A stretch of 64,000 nt of DNA from Paraspadella gotoi (taxonomy: Eukaryota > Chaetognatha): the NCBI GenBank assembly GCA_051294375.1, contig CM119268.1, positions 22,509,996 to 22,573,995 on the forward strand, in the 5' to 3' direction. This document shows positions 29,931-59,500 of this stretch, one piece after another (the first letter of the stretch is position 1; each line of letters starts with the position of its first letter). The notes beneath the pieces were generated by a model. It was not told the DNA's origin and did no database searches. It worked only from the letters and a program-made list of their open reading frames with translations. A program made the translations under genes and the position numbers.

Positions 29931-32900
29931 TAAATGGGTGAAATTTGAATGAATCCCCCAGTGGGAAAAAAAAAAAACTTAATAAAAAAATGTGGGGAAG
30001 ATGCTTCCCAAATTGTACATTTTCTCTTAAAAGGAAAGAAAAAAAAGAAAAAAAAAAAAAAAAGCAAAAAAATTAAAACCCCAAAACAACATTTCGGAAC
30101 GAAAAACACCGCAAGGGGACCTTGCCCTTTTTTCCCCCTTGTTTTTTTTCAAGTTTCGAAGGAAAAAAAAAAGGAAAAAGGAAAATTACAAAAAAAATTA
30201 AAGGGGGAGAAGGAAGAAAAAAAACAGAGTTTTTTTCTAATAAAATAGAAAAAAATTCCATTTTTGGCGGAAAATGGGAACTTGAAAAAAAGTCTGAAGC
30301 GCGGCTGGGGTAATTAAATTAATCGATTTTGCGTTTTTGGAACCCAAACCAACCTCGTCCTTCTTCCATTGGAAAAAACGTCATCGGGGGCGAAAACAAA
30401 AAGGGCCCTCCCCCGAGTTTTGGCCCGCATAAACCGGGACGAAAGTTGTCGGGGGGGCGTTTCTATATATAAATCGGGCCGACCTCCCGGCCCGGCGGGC
30501 CCCCATCTCTCGCCTGGGCCCCTTTTTTATTGTCCGCCGACTATGGGGCGCGGCCCCAAGAATAAAATACCCCCCAAGGAACGGTTTCCCCTTTCAAACA
30601 ATTTCCTTTTCTTTCTTCTCTTCTCCCTCCTCCTTCCTCCTCCTCTCTTCTCTTCCCTCTTCTTCCCTCTCTTCCTCTTCTTCTCTTCTTTCCTCATCGT
30701 CTCTCTCTTCCCTCTTTCTCCCTCTCTTCTCTTTCTCTCTTCTTCCCTCCCCTCTTCCTCTCCTTCCTTTCTTTCCCTCTCTCTCTCTCCTCTCTCTCTT
30801 TCTCTTCCTCTCTCTTCTCTTCTCCTCTCTCTTCTCCTTCTCTTTCTTCAATCGACCCGCCCGCGTTAGATTCCTTCTCGTGGTTTTTTTCTTTTCTAAT
30901 ATTAAAATTTTTTATTTTTTTTTTTTCTATTCTTTCTTTCAGAGCTTAAAAATATCCCTCCCCAAACGACAGTAAATTCCGGAAATGGCCGGGGCAATCC
31001 TCGCCAAGAGGGGGATTTATCGGTTGGGAAATCGGTTTCCCCCGGGGCGGACGGCTCGAGGGGGATGGGCCCATCCGAAGGGAAATGCAATCCCAGAGAT
31101 ATAAAATGAAGGTTTTCCAGTCTTCTCCCTTCTATGCCCGGGTTCGCGCAAAACAAAGGGAACTTGAAAAAGTTGGATTTTAGTCCGAAAAAACCCCTCG
31201 TGGATATTGGAGGAATAGGAGTGAGATTTGGCCCCCAAATAAAAAAATGCGATCTTTCATTAATTTTTCATAAGAACTGTCAAACGTATTTAAAAGGGCC
31301 ATTTCAGGGCTCAATAAATTCGGGGAGGACCCAACCCGCGTTTTACCGGGGGGAGAAACCTTGAGTTGTCCAGTTTTTCGATTCGAAATGAATAAGGGGA
31401 AGATTGGATTCGAATACCCGAACGAAATATCCGATTTTCAAGCGGGGGCCGGGCCCCGGGTGGCCGACATTTTCCCCCGGAAAAATGGGGTCGGAGACGG
31501 AGGGGGACCGGACGGGGTCTGAACCGGGGAGACCACCCGCCGCCCACACCTAAACCCCGCCCCCGAACCAAGAACTTTTGGGAACGGGAGGCCCGAGGCG
31601 GGGACCCTGGCGCGAAAACTCTGGGTTTGGGGCCTGTGAAAACAGGATGGGCGGAAAGGGGGAGGGGCCTGTTGTTGAGTTGAAGGGGGGTTTAAAAGGA
31701 AGGAGGTATGGCGGGAAGGAAGAGGGGGAGTAGAAAAGAGAAAGGGGAGGGAAAAAAAGAGAGGGAGAAAAAGAGAGGAAGGAAGAGGGGGAGAAGGGAA
31801 AAGGTTTAAAAGGGGGAAAAAGAAAGGGGGAAAAAAGAAAAAGAAAAGAGAAAGAAAGAGGAAGAAAAGGAGAAAAAAGGAAAAAAGAAAAAAAGAAAAG
31901 GAAAAGGGCAAAGAAAGAAGAAAAAAAAAAGAAAAAAAAAAGACAAAAGGAAAAAAAAGAAAAAAGGGAAAAAGGAGGGGAAAGAAAAGGGAAGGGAAAA
32001 AGAAGGAAAGGAAAGGTGAGAAAAGAAAGAGAAAGAAAAGAAGAAGAAAGAAGAAAAAGAAAAAAAAAAAAGGGGGAAAAAATGAGGATATGAAGAGAAG
32101 TAATAGGTTCAAGGCAAGGGGAAGAGGAAAAAGGAAAAGAGGGACAAGGAAGGGAGAGAGAGGGAGGGACCCGGAAGGATTTCCCCCGTGCGGATTAATA
32201 AGGAGAAGCGAATTATAAGGAGGGGGAAAAAGAGATTTAACGAGGGCCACTCCGAATTTTTTTGGAAGATTCCGCCGGAGGGCTTCGATGGGAAGGGGCG
32301 GGGTTTTTGGTGGCGCGGCGGGCCGCGGGCGTGGCGGGGGCCCGGCAAGCAAAAAAACCTCTTCGGGCCTGAAAAAAAAAAAAAAGTTGGGCGGCCAAAT
32401 CGGAAAAACTGGATTTTTGTTTTTTTCCAAAATATTTTCAACGGGGAAATTTCGGGACCGGGGGCCAAATTAACAGTTAAAAAAAAAATTCCCCCCCTCG
32501 GGTTGTTTTCGTTTCGTTCGTCTCTGGTGGTTCGGGCGGCGGGGCCCGGGCGGGCGGCCGCGGGCGGGCGGGCGGGGCCGGCGGGGGGGCGGGCGGGCGG
32601 GCGGGCGGCGGGACCGTATTTTTGAAAGTTGCAAAAATTCCAGACTCGTGGAAAATTAAATTCTTTACTTTTTGGAAGGTTAATTTTCTTTCCCGGGTTC
32701 CGTCGGGGATTTCCAAAAAATTTCCAAAGAGAGATTTTTTTTTTTTCATTTTCCTTCGGTTTCCGACCGCAGGGGGGTCAAAAAGGTTTTCGGGTCGTTC
32801 GTTCGGTGTTTCGTTTTCTTCGTTTCGGGTCCCGGCCCCCTCCAAGTTGAAAAAAATTCCGAACGTGGTCCGTTTCCGTTTTTTTCAATTCCGCTTTCGG

Positions 32901-34163
32901 GTTTCGGCAACGTTTCCGGTCCAACCATGCTCTCCACCAGGGGGAGAGGGGGAACAAAAACGGCGTTTTTTTCAAAAAACCAAGTTTTTTTCCTCCGATT
33001 TCCTTTCCCAAAACCCCCCCGCCGGATGGGCAAAACTGTTCGAAGGAAAACCAAAGGGAAAGCAAAAACAGGGATTTTGGAGGAGGGGAAAGAAAAAAAA
33101 AGAGGGAAAGGAGGAGGGGAAAAGAGGAAGGAAGCGGAAGGGAGAAAGAGGAGGGAAGGGAGGAGAAGAGAGGAAGGAGAAGAGGGAAGACAGAGGAGAA
33201 GAGAGAGGAGAGAAGGAGGAGAGAGAAAAAGAGAAGGATAATTGATTTGGGAAAGCTTAACTGGGGGTTATGGGGGCCAGGGATCGAGGGGAAGAAAACA
33301 AGAGGGCAAATGGTTTTTTTACTTTCCCTTTTAATGAATTTTTCTTTTAGAAAAGAAGGGAAAAAATAAAAGGAAAAAGAAAAAAGGGAAGGGGAAAAAG
33401 AAAAAAGAAAAAGGGAAAGGGGAAAAAAGGAAAGGAAAAAAAGAAAAAGAAAGAAAAGGGAAAGAAAGAAAAAAGGAAAAAAAAAAGAAATAAGGGAAAA
33501 GAAAGAAAGGAAAGAAAAAAAAAAGAAAGGAAGGAAAAAAAAAAAAGAAAAGAAAGGGGGAAAAAAGGGAAAAGGAAAAAAGGAAAAAAGGAAAGGGGAA
33601 AAGAAAAAGGAAAAAAGGAAGAAAGGAAAAAAAAAAAAAGAAAAGGGAGGGAAAAAAAAAGGAAAAGGGAAAAAGAAAAAAAATAGGGGAAGAAAACTAA
33701 GGGGCCCCAAAAAAATTTAAAGGGGGAAAAAATTTTTTCGGTCCAATGTTGGCCATCGCAGAAAGAGAAAATTTTTCAGAAACCCGGAAAAAAAAAATGG
33801 ATTGGATTTTTCTTTACTTTTATAACCCTTAACTTATTTGGGTGCATTTTGCCCAATTGAACCTTTAGCCCCCAAAATTATGACCAGGACCCATTGGAGA
33901 AAGTTTCTTTTGGTTTTTTTTTTTCCCTTAAATAAATCCTCTGACCTCATTTGGGCTTATTTTAATCGATAAAAAAAATTATTTAGAATCTTAACGAAAT
34001 TTTTCCCTTTCGGAAAAAATTTCTTTTAGGAATTAAATAAAGTTTTTTTTCTATTAAAAAATTTTTGATCCAATTTTTCCCAACCAGGGGTCCGCTTTAA
34101 TTCTTGAATTAAAAAAATTCTTAGGAATAAAAACAAAGTTCCTTTTTTCGGAAAAATTTTAAC
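29931..34163. other. Degenerate homopolymer-rich sequence of doubtful accuracy
   Basis: From ~29900 the mirror sequence dissolves into runs of A, G, C and T (for example AAAAAAAAAGG, CCCGGCCCGGCGGGCCCCC), a ~90% GC block at 32520-32620, pyrimidine tracts at 30600-30850, and purine tracts at 31690-32160, 33070-33240 and 33350-33690. Open frames here encode only Phe/Leu/Pro or Lys/Arg/Glu runs. I take it as low-quality consensus ending at an N gap. No gene is supported. Confidence 0.75.
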
Positions 34164-34188
34164 NNNNNNNNNNNNNNNNNNNNNNNNN
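34164..34188. other. Assembly gap (25 N)
   Basis: Fixed-length gap ending the low-quality block. Confidence 0.99.
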
Positions 34189-36010
34189 CTGCAGTCCCAG
34201 GAGACGAATTTCTCTGTCCCATGTTAAAGAGGACGACGATGATGAAGACGATGATGAAGACGACGAAGACGACGACGACGACTTTGTTCGTCGGTTTTCG
34301 ACTTTTCCTTTTTTTAGTTCATCTTCTTTCCTTTTTTTTTTCTCTCCGATTCATAAAATTAAGTTTCTTTTTCCTTTTTCTCGTTTTATTTTCCCTGAGA
34401 AAAAATAAAAGAGGAAAATAAAAATCGAGGAATGAGACGAAAGGAAATCCGGGGAGGATCGATCATGGCGGAGGAGGACGACGACGACGACGACGACGAC
34501 GACGGTGGTTGATTAAGTTCCGAAAGAAATTAATCACGTTTTAATCTCGAATCCCAAAGGAGGACGAGAAAACAAAACCATAATTCTGTCGTCGTCGTTG
34601 TTGTTGTCGTCGTCATCGTCGATCTTAAGATGCGAGTTCGATGGATGAGTTCGCCTCGAACCCGGGGCATTTGGGCCGTAAAGGGTGGAAAGCAGGAGAA
34701 CGAGGGAGAGAACGAAAAAAAGACGGCATCGGATAATTTTACATTCAAATATCCTATGAAAATTGTAAAATTATTGGTTTTATATATAAAGTTAAATATA
34801 TTATAATCCATATGTAATATGTAATGTATGACACGTGATTAGATTTATTTAAAAAAAGATTTTCCATGAAATTTTAATAATTTTCATGAGCGTTCGAAGC
34901 CAACGCTCGATATACAGGTATACAGATATACAGATTCAAATACACAGATATGAAATTGGGAAATTCTATGATTTTTTTCGGCGACCGAAGGTTTAATACT
35001 TAATCCTGAATCGAAACATGAAATTCATGATTCTGTTCCAACTAAATTCGCAGGAAAAAAAGACATTTCTTGTTTCTGATCTCTTGGCCCGATGAAGAGG
35101 GGAGAGAAAGAAAGAAAAAAGAGAGAAAATAAAAAGAAAGATAGAAAGAAAAAACGACAAATAAAAGAAAAAAGGAAAAGAAATAAGGAAAAGAAGAGAA
35201 AAAGATATAGAAAGAAAGAAGGAAAGTCAGAAAGAACAAAAAGAAAAGAAAAAGAAAAAGAAGTGAGAAAAAAGAACCGCAAAGCATCTTTGGTGGATTT
35301 TTATGGGCGGATGATCTGAGGCGGCCACCCGGCCATTCGGCCCCGGTCCCTGCGGCCATCGGGCCATTAGTCCATTGGGCAAAAAAAGAAAACTTAAACG
35401 ACATGATTCAGTTCATGATTCAGACTTAAACGACATGTTGAGTTAGAGTAGAAATTCGGAACCAAAATTTTTAGCCAAAAAGTTTTTTTTTTAAATTTTG
35501 AATGAGACGAAAAAATAAGTTCGAAGCTATCAGCAAATTCATCTTATGACAGATTTTCCTCTTCTATTCTATTCCTTGCGCTTCGGATAACGACAAAGTC
35601 TAAGCGTTGCTTAAACGGTCCGGGCTACCAGGGGACTGGTAAGGTTGGGGACCACTGGGCTGTGATTGTGGACTCCGGGTAGTGGTAGGGGTAGCCCCAC
35701 TCAATGGGGTGAGTCAAAAATTTAGAGTGAGTACATGCTCAAACGAAAATTTATACATTTTTAAGTATACTTTCAATGGACAAACGATTTTTTATATGGC
35801 TCTATACCCTAGTAATTATTTTTTCCTATTTATTTATAGATAGGAAAGGCCAAATTTTTTTGGGAAAAAATTTCAAATGTTAAGACCAGATTCAGATAGC
35901 TCATAAAAAGTTATCTACACAAATATTTTTTTATATAGTAAAATAATAATTTTAATTAGGCTAGTGCCCACAGAAGAAAGCATTTTTGACAAAAAATATT
36001 TTATTTCTAT
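34189..36010. other. Spacer with (GAC)n, purine tract and a possible transposon end
   Basis: (GAC/GAT)n runs at 34231-34281 and 34474-34504 and their complement at 34588-34620, an A/G-rich tract at 35092-35275, and AT-rich sequence otherwise. At 35630-35657 the minus strand begins CAGTGGTCCCCAACC, resembling hAT-family terminal repeats, but no partner end or transposase is seen. No gene supported. Confidence 0.5.
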
Positions 36011-36016
36011 AATCTG

Positions 36017-36050
36017 GAGGCGTGGGTTCGAATCCCACCACTGCCACCAC
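36017..36050 (+). pseudogene. tRNA-Leu 3' half with encoded CCA
   Basis: GGAGGC (end of a class II variable arm) is followed by a perfect T-arm GTGGG-TTCGAAT-CCCAC, then acceptor strand CACTGCC, discriminator A and CCA. Nothing upstream resembles the 5' half (a GGCAGTG start or the D-arm). Nuclear tRNA genes of animals do not encode CCA, so this looks like a reverse-transcribed tRNA 3' fragment. Confidence 0.7.
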
Positions 36051-36404
36051 ATTTAAGTAAGTGGAGAGAGATTTCAACATGAAACCAAAGTAGATTTTAT
36101 TCTGAGAAATATAACAAGCGAAGAACGGTGTGAGACAGAATGAAATCAATACAAAAACGTTTCCTATTTATACAGGGCAACCGGATCAACGACGTGGGCT
36201 TCTTTTCCCGATGGCATGAAGCCCCTCTTCTCATTGGTCAGGTTCCGATGGTGATTCATCCAATCATCGAGTCCTTGGTTGAAATCACCCGAGTCGCCGA
36301 TCTGATTCAATTTCGATTCGATTCCGTTCCTTCGATGATCTATTCTCAATGCTCATGATAGATTATTTTAACGCTGTATATATTGGCATTTAAATTTCAT
36401 CGGC

Positions 36405-36600
36405 TATGGCTAGTAGTGGGCAGTGGTTATTAAGAGAACGGATAATCGGATGTGCATGTTACCCCATCCCACTTCTAACTGTTAGCAGCACTTATGGCGA
36501 CGGAGGAAGCAGAGGCTCTTCTCGGCCCAAGGATTCGGGTTCGCTCCCAGCAGATTCACACGAGAAAGGGGAATGGGACGTCAAACCCTCCAGTCCTAAT
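36405..36600 (+). mobile_element. SINE-like tRNA-derived sequence
   Basis: GGGCAGTGGTTATTAAGAG resembles a pol III A box and GGATTCGGGTTCGCTCCC a B box, ~115 nt apart. The CCCAAGGATTCGGGTTC context resembles the SINE at 6124. Weakly supported. Confidence 0.35.
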
Positions 36601-38402
36601 TGATCCTAATTCCTGAAACTAAACTGCAACACGCAGTATACTGCTCTCTCGTGCTCAGTGCTCACAGCATCGTCATTTAAAATTTGATGTAAAAGTCGTA
36701 ACGATTCGATATCACAAATATATTTAAAGATTCTACTTTTAATAACCATGTACTCATTATACATTATACATAGACTATTAGTCGAGACATCGAATCAATG
36801 TGCCGTAGGGAGTCCAATGTCCTTGCTGTGAAGCATGATTATAACTTCTCTGATGCGGGTCTTCCCGTTTGATCAAAGATCACTGGTAAATAATTGACCA
36901 AGTATGTAGACTGTATTGTAGAGCTTATAAAAAAAATTAAATTGAACGAATATTTCAAAAAAACGAGAATTTTTATGAAGTTTTGTCAAACGAAGTCAAA
37001 AAGTTTATGCGGAATAACAGTTAAAAAATTGAATTTAACTAAATTCGAAGTTCGACGAAAAGTCGTGGCTAAAGAACTTGGTTCGGCGTTCGGAGCCATT
37101 CCACGATCGCCATGGCAACCGAAGAAGCGGCTGATCCAAATCCGCAGTTGAGACTAGGCTCGTCTCGAATTATTCCAATCCAATGTCATGGTTAATTCGA
37201 AAATAAGGTTTGAAGAGGTTTGCTTTACTAAAACCGGATGCTGACTCAAAAGAAGAGCAAATTTAAAGTTGCAGGTTACAGGGAGAATCTGCAAAAATCT
37301 GGCTTCTTCTTAGCTCCAAGTCTCGACTTTAAATTCTAACTTTTCCACAACTTTTGTCCCAGGATCTCGATCTGGTTCCGAAATTTAAGTCCGCCTCTGA
37401 ATCTGTTGTGACTAAAAAGCTATCGAAAAGTAAAAAAGTTTAATGTTATAATAAGGTGTATTGATTAAAGGTTCGACACAAACAAGGCGACAGGTTTCAT
37501 CGAAACAGAAAATTTAAAAAAAAAATGGGTTAACAATTTTTTGACAAAATCCTCGTGCCATTTAGTAACAAAGTTTCAAAGATAATTTTTTTTTCTCTCT
37601 ATTTTTTGCGTTGTTTTCTTTAGCATGACTGAAAAGGGTTTTTAATCACTCGTTTTAAATAAACGAATCATAATTTAATAAAAATTAACTGCTTTAATTC
37701 ACCCCCCCACCGGAAAAAAATTATCACGATTTGAGGCGAGAATAAACTAGGAAAATACTTATAAATGAAAATCGTTTCTTCCAACATGGCTAAAACAAAT
37801 AAAAACGAAGCGTGACTTAGTGATAATGTATAAGAATTAAGACGATGATAAGCAACGAATGATTAAGTGTAAAGTGTCATCGCGTTTCGACTTCCGCTTA
37901 GAAACAACTTCTCAAAAGGCCGATACATTCGATATATTATTATTTTCGCTATAAAAAAAAAAGGATTAGCAATGTACCAAATTATCAACTAAAAATTATT
38001 GAAAAAAAAAAAAATAAAACGCCAACAGGAAAAAAAAAAGGCGGTTCGCGCGAGAGCGAATAGGAGAGAGAGAAAAATGCCGAAAGCAAATTTTTTTTTA
38101 AAATTGCTTTTAATACTCGATTAAAAATAAAAAGTGTTAGCAAAAAAAAAATTGTTTCAAATTCAAAAAAATATTTCTATCAAAACGTTGATCGAGAGAG
38201 ATAAGAAAAAAAAAGATAGAAACCAAGCAATACGCAAGCAAAAGGCAAGCGTCGCAGAGGGGGGGAGGCATTCACTCACGCAAAGATAAATTTATCACAA
38301 TCGTTTTTTTTTTCATCCCACAGAAAACCCGCAACGAAGGTTTTCCATCTCTACCCCTCCCCCCTCCCTTCCAAAATCATCTGTTCCCCATTTCCCATCT
38401 CT
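36601..38402. other. AT-rich spacer downstream of CKAP5
   Basis: No gene recognised. An open frame at 36894-37151 is Lys-rich with no motif. A/T homopolymers are common at 37970-38320. The CKAP5 polyadenylation site presumably lies in its right part, but I cannot point to one signal. Confidence 0.5.
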
Positions 38403-55214
<16,812 letters not shown>

Positions 55215-56571
55215 CGCAGTCGTTTGATTGCGACGGGTGGGAGAGAAAGGGGGAAGGAGGGGGTTGAAGGATCAAGAGGCTTGTCGCTTTATTGTCTTTC
55301 CGAGATTCGAGTCTTTGATTGTCAACGAAGGGAAGAATTGCGGTCAGTGTTACACGAAAGGAACTCGAAAAATGCTACTGTTCTGGATACTTCCCAATCC
55401 AGGGCGTAGTTAAAAGCTTCATCGAGAGTCTCACGCAGACGATGGGCCCCGCTGACCGAACGGGCCGTATTGAATAATAAGTGGTCGTCAGGACTTTACA
55501 CTCCGAAATTCTGCCTTGGTTTTATGCGGCACTGTAAATACGAATTACGTGAAAATAATCATTACAAATAAACAAAAATAAACAAGAATAAACGGACTAA
55601 TAACTTATAACTAATAACGGTCGCCGGTTCGAAACGGCGTTCGAGATGCCAATGAAACGTCATTGAGATGGCATTTCATCGTCATAGAGACGACAATAAC
55701 GTGACGGTATCGGTTCAAAGTTGCCGACGATTGTCAAATAGCAAGTGGAGAAAAATCTTTGCAGCTGCCTGAGAAGAAAAATGGGCGTGGCTGAGTTTTT
55801 TTCCGGATCCTGGTCCAACTCGTCGACGTTAAATGGTCTCAAGTTCGAATCCGCCCTTTAAGGTTCTGCGCGGTTCTTGGTTTTAAACGAAGAAAACAAA
55901 GTGAAGTGTCTTTTGTTCCGCAGATAGAATCGGCATTGATCGTTTACTAATCCCAATACAATTAAAATTAAAAGTAATACCGATAACGGCGTAAAAGGAA
56001 GCGACATAATATCTTTTTTTTTAAATTAACGTAACCCCGCCGTATTCTCTCCCGCCCCCCATCTCCCCCCCTTCTTCGACGAGTAAACACGAGGCGGCGG
56101 GACGAGACAGAAGTTGATTCACGTTCTCTCTCTCTCACTCACCCTTTCTTAGTCTTAGAAGACTTGACGGGATAGAGACAGAGTCGATGCACAAAAGAGC
56201 ATCGAGAGGGAGACGAGACATTCCGGGCCGACGGAAAAGCAAGGCCCTTAGCAACGGGCAAGCCGTACAACCGGGGCCTACAGTCGAACAAAAATTTGAA
56301 ACCTAAGGGTGCTCGCAAAACCCGTCGTCGGTTCGTTAAAAGCGACGCTCGCTGAATCGGTTTAACGAAAACGGACGGAACGAGAAAATATATATAAGTT
56401 TTATCGGACCTGGGAAAAAGTTTTGGACACAAGAGGGAGAGAGAGAGAGAAACATCATCGGGGAATCGCGTGCCGAAGCCGCGTCCAGACTATGGGGACA
56501 CGAAAAACCTTATAGAATTAGAATTATAACTTTATTTTAAATGAATATAAACAAAAGTTGATAACAAGAAA
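55215..56571. promoter_or_regulatory. Divergent intergenic region between CKAP5 and OSCP1
   Basis: The two start codons point away from each other across 1357 bp, so this must hold both promoters. It contains GC-rich patches, short inverted repeats near 55610-55720 (GCCGGTTCGAAACGGC, GAGATGCCAATGAAACGTC...), and a B-box-like AGTTCGAATCCGCCC at 55842 that may be a tRNA/SINE remnant. No TATA box stands out. The repeat copy (63120-64000) shares most of it but replaces ~150 bp around 55343-55500 with ~55 bp of different sequence. Confidence 0.6.
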
Positions 56572-59500
56572 ATGTCCCTCAAAGCCGTTCCTTTGCTGTA
56601 CCTTAATTTGGGAGGGGAAATGCTTTACATTTTGGATCAACGACTCAGAGCGCAGAACATCCCGCAGGTCGGTCACATTGCATCGTCGCCGACGGTGGAC
56701 TGGGACAGGAATTTATTTGGGATTTGGGTTAGAGTCAAAAGGGGTCTGTAATAATTAAAAATTAATCACCAAAAATTTTGACAACTAAAAAGCTCTTTCA
56801 TCGTAGCATTTATTCTTGCTCTTCTTTTGGCTTAGGAATTGTCATAAACGCCTATTGAGTCTTGTTCTATTATTCAGGACAAATCGAAACGAGTCCTTCA
56901 CGACATCCTGTGCCACATGTTGGCCAAACCCTTCGTGGTGGAACTGTTTAAGCCCCAAGAGATCTACTCTAAAAAGGCCATGCGTACCGTTTTCGATCAC
57001 CTGGCGCATTCCTCGATCATGAGGCTCAACACAGGTAATAAATGCTAAGTTTTCTTTACTTGTTGAAAAATATTTGTTGAAATGAATTTTTATATTATGA
57101 ACGTTTGGTTTGAAGAAGTAAAGGTCATTAGAGTTGCGGATTACAGATTACGGATTACAGATCCACAGTAGTCTTGATGTCGCACTTTAGTCCACACTGC
57201 TCAAACCCACCGCCCCCCCAGCGTCAATGGACAAGTTGTTCGACCTGATGACGATGGCAGTCAAGTATCAACTCTCGATGGCAAAAAGACCCAAGGAGAT
57301 GCTCCTCATCACCCTCAATCACTTCGACACTGTCTACGAGTTCGTTAGAGACAACGCCTCTTGTCGCGCCCTCATGGAGGAATTTTATCAACTGTTCACT
57401 GTGGTGAGTGAGGATTGATCAAAGTATTTGTTGATAATGTTAAGTAGTAATGAATTAATAACTAATCGCAGACTTACGGCACCATGTCCCCGGGAGAGCT
57501 GCAGTTCATCAGATACACCCTCCTCAACTTCTTTCAAGACATGCACATTCGCGTCTCGATATTTCTGAAGGACAGGTCAGACTTTCGGCTATATTCTATT
57601 ATGTTCTTTTAGAAGAGTTGATTTCCTTTTTCTAGTTCATTTTTATGCTTCAATTATCAACATCAAGTTTATTTTTTGGTCCCTTGATTAAAAGAAAAAC
57701 CTTGAGCTGAGGTTCCCTCGTTCATTTTCCTTAACTTCTTTTTAATTCTTTGCTATCAAGAGTCCAAAGTCAAGACGGATTCTTCATTTACGAAAAGGGA
57801 GGATCGGTGCCTCATGATACGGAAATACCAGGAACGATTAGGTGAGTTTCCTTGGAAATATCAAAATTTAATGAGTAAATATTAATATTATAAAATATGC
57901 ATATTATTGGACCAGTATTGATTGATGAGCGACTCTCAACGATTTCCAAATAAAATATTCAATTGAGAAATCGATGTTCGACTTCTTTCAACCTTTCGAT
58001 TTCTTTTTTTTTCTATTTTGTTCTATTTATAACTTTCTCAACTCTTTTATAATTCTGGAAAAACTCTGCTAATCTTTTTTGCGCCGAATAAATAAATTCA
58101 GGCGGGAAAAAGAAACGCGATCCAGTGTTTTCGTTTTCGTTTGATCGATGGGAAGGAAAAAAAAAAGGAGCAACGTTTAGGAAAATGATCCTTTCTTCAT
58201 GGCCTCTGGGCTAAAGAGGAGGATGATTAGAAAGTCCATAGAAGATATCAAGACTCAAGAGGCAGTCAAATCCGTTACAGAAGAAGTCCCCCCCTCTAAA
58301 AATTTTAGCACAAAAAAGTATATAATAACTTCCCATAATTTATTAAATGGATCCTCGCAATATCCCAACAATTTTCTCCCTCCGATTGTCATCTTTCAAA
58401 CAGAGTGTATGGGTCGGATGGAACGCCGTCCAAGATGGAGACATTCAGCCCAGGGGAGATCTATCAGTTGTCGGAACCAGAGGGATCGGACGACCGGTTC
58501 GGGGCGAGGGGCACCACTCTCGGCAACAACATGTAAGGCTCATGAGTTAGAAGAGTTAAGTTGAATAGTCTTCTCAAAAAAAGAAAAGAAAAAAGGATAA
58601 GAAATAATATTGACTAATTGAGTAAGCAATGGCAAAAACCATGACAAAAGTACAATGTAGTAGCTATCAAACCTCTCTCAAACCAAGACCAAGGAATCAT
58701 ATCTCCCTCCCCTCCTTTCCTCAAGGTACGCCGGAAAAGCGCAAGCCGCCTCCAACGCCCTCCAAACCTCGTCCACCAGCGCCTCCTCGACGGGAGTCGG
58801 AGGCTCGAGGATCTCCAAATCCGCCGCCAGCAAAATCTACCCGTCAAAGTCTGAATCCGGTAGGAGAGAGGAGTTTGACTGGATAGGATGGAAAAGAGGG
58901 TTAAGGAGAGGGCGGAGGAGAAGGCGGTTGGAAGAGATCGACAAAGGGGAGAGAGGGAAGGGTGGAAGTAATCGGAGATTAAAGAAAATAAACAGCTTCG
59001 AGGGACAAAAGAAAAACAAAGGCAGTTTTGGAAACTTCAAGGAAAAAGAGGCCAAGGTGCTTTAACTTCGGTTTGAATCGATGGAAAAATCATGTGATCA
59101 AATCATTGAGTAATGAGTAGGGATGTCAAATGGGTATTCTTTCAATGAGTACGAAACATTTTTATAACGCATTGACGTAGGTGGAGTGAAGGTGGGGTCC
59201 AACCCTCTCGCCGAGACGGAACTCCGGCTTCTGTCCACGTTGATCGGAGCGGCGCCGGCGAAAAAGGGGAAAGGAACCAAAGTGCAAGAGGCCGAGTTCA
59301 AGCTGAATCTCTTCAACGACGCCCACGAGGAGCAAGAGTATCAAGAGAGGTAAAGGACAAGAGGATAAGTCATAGGATGTCGGGCAATGATGGAGGATCG
59401 ATATTAAGAGTTGGGAGACAAGGTGCTAATTGTTTGTGGCAATGAAAATGGATTGATATAAAGAGATGCGTAGCAGTATTGAACAAATGAGTCACTCAAC

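Noticed and set aside
30369-33710. Several 100-330 codon open frames
   Set aside because: They translate as Phe/Leu/Pro or Lys/Arg/Glu runs from homopolymer and purine tracts in a low-quality block.
34221-34512. Poly-Asp open frames
   Set aside because: Products of (GAC)n simple repeats with no splice or family support.
35961-36149. Minus-strand frame containing VGFEPT
   Set aside because: VGFEPT-type peptides are the antisense translation of a tRNA T-arm; this one overlaps the tRNA-Leu 3' half.
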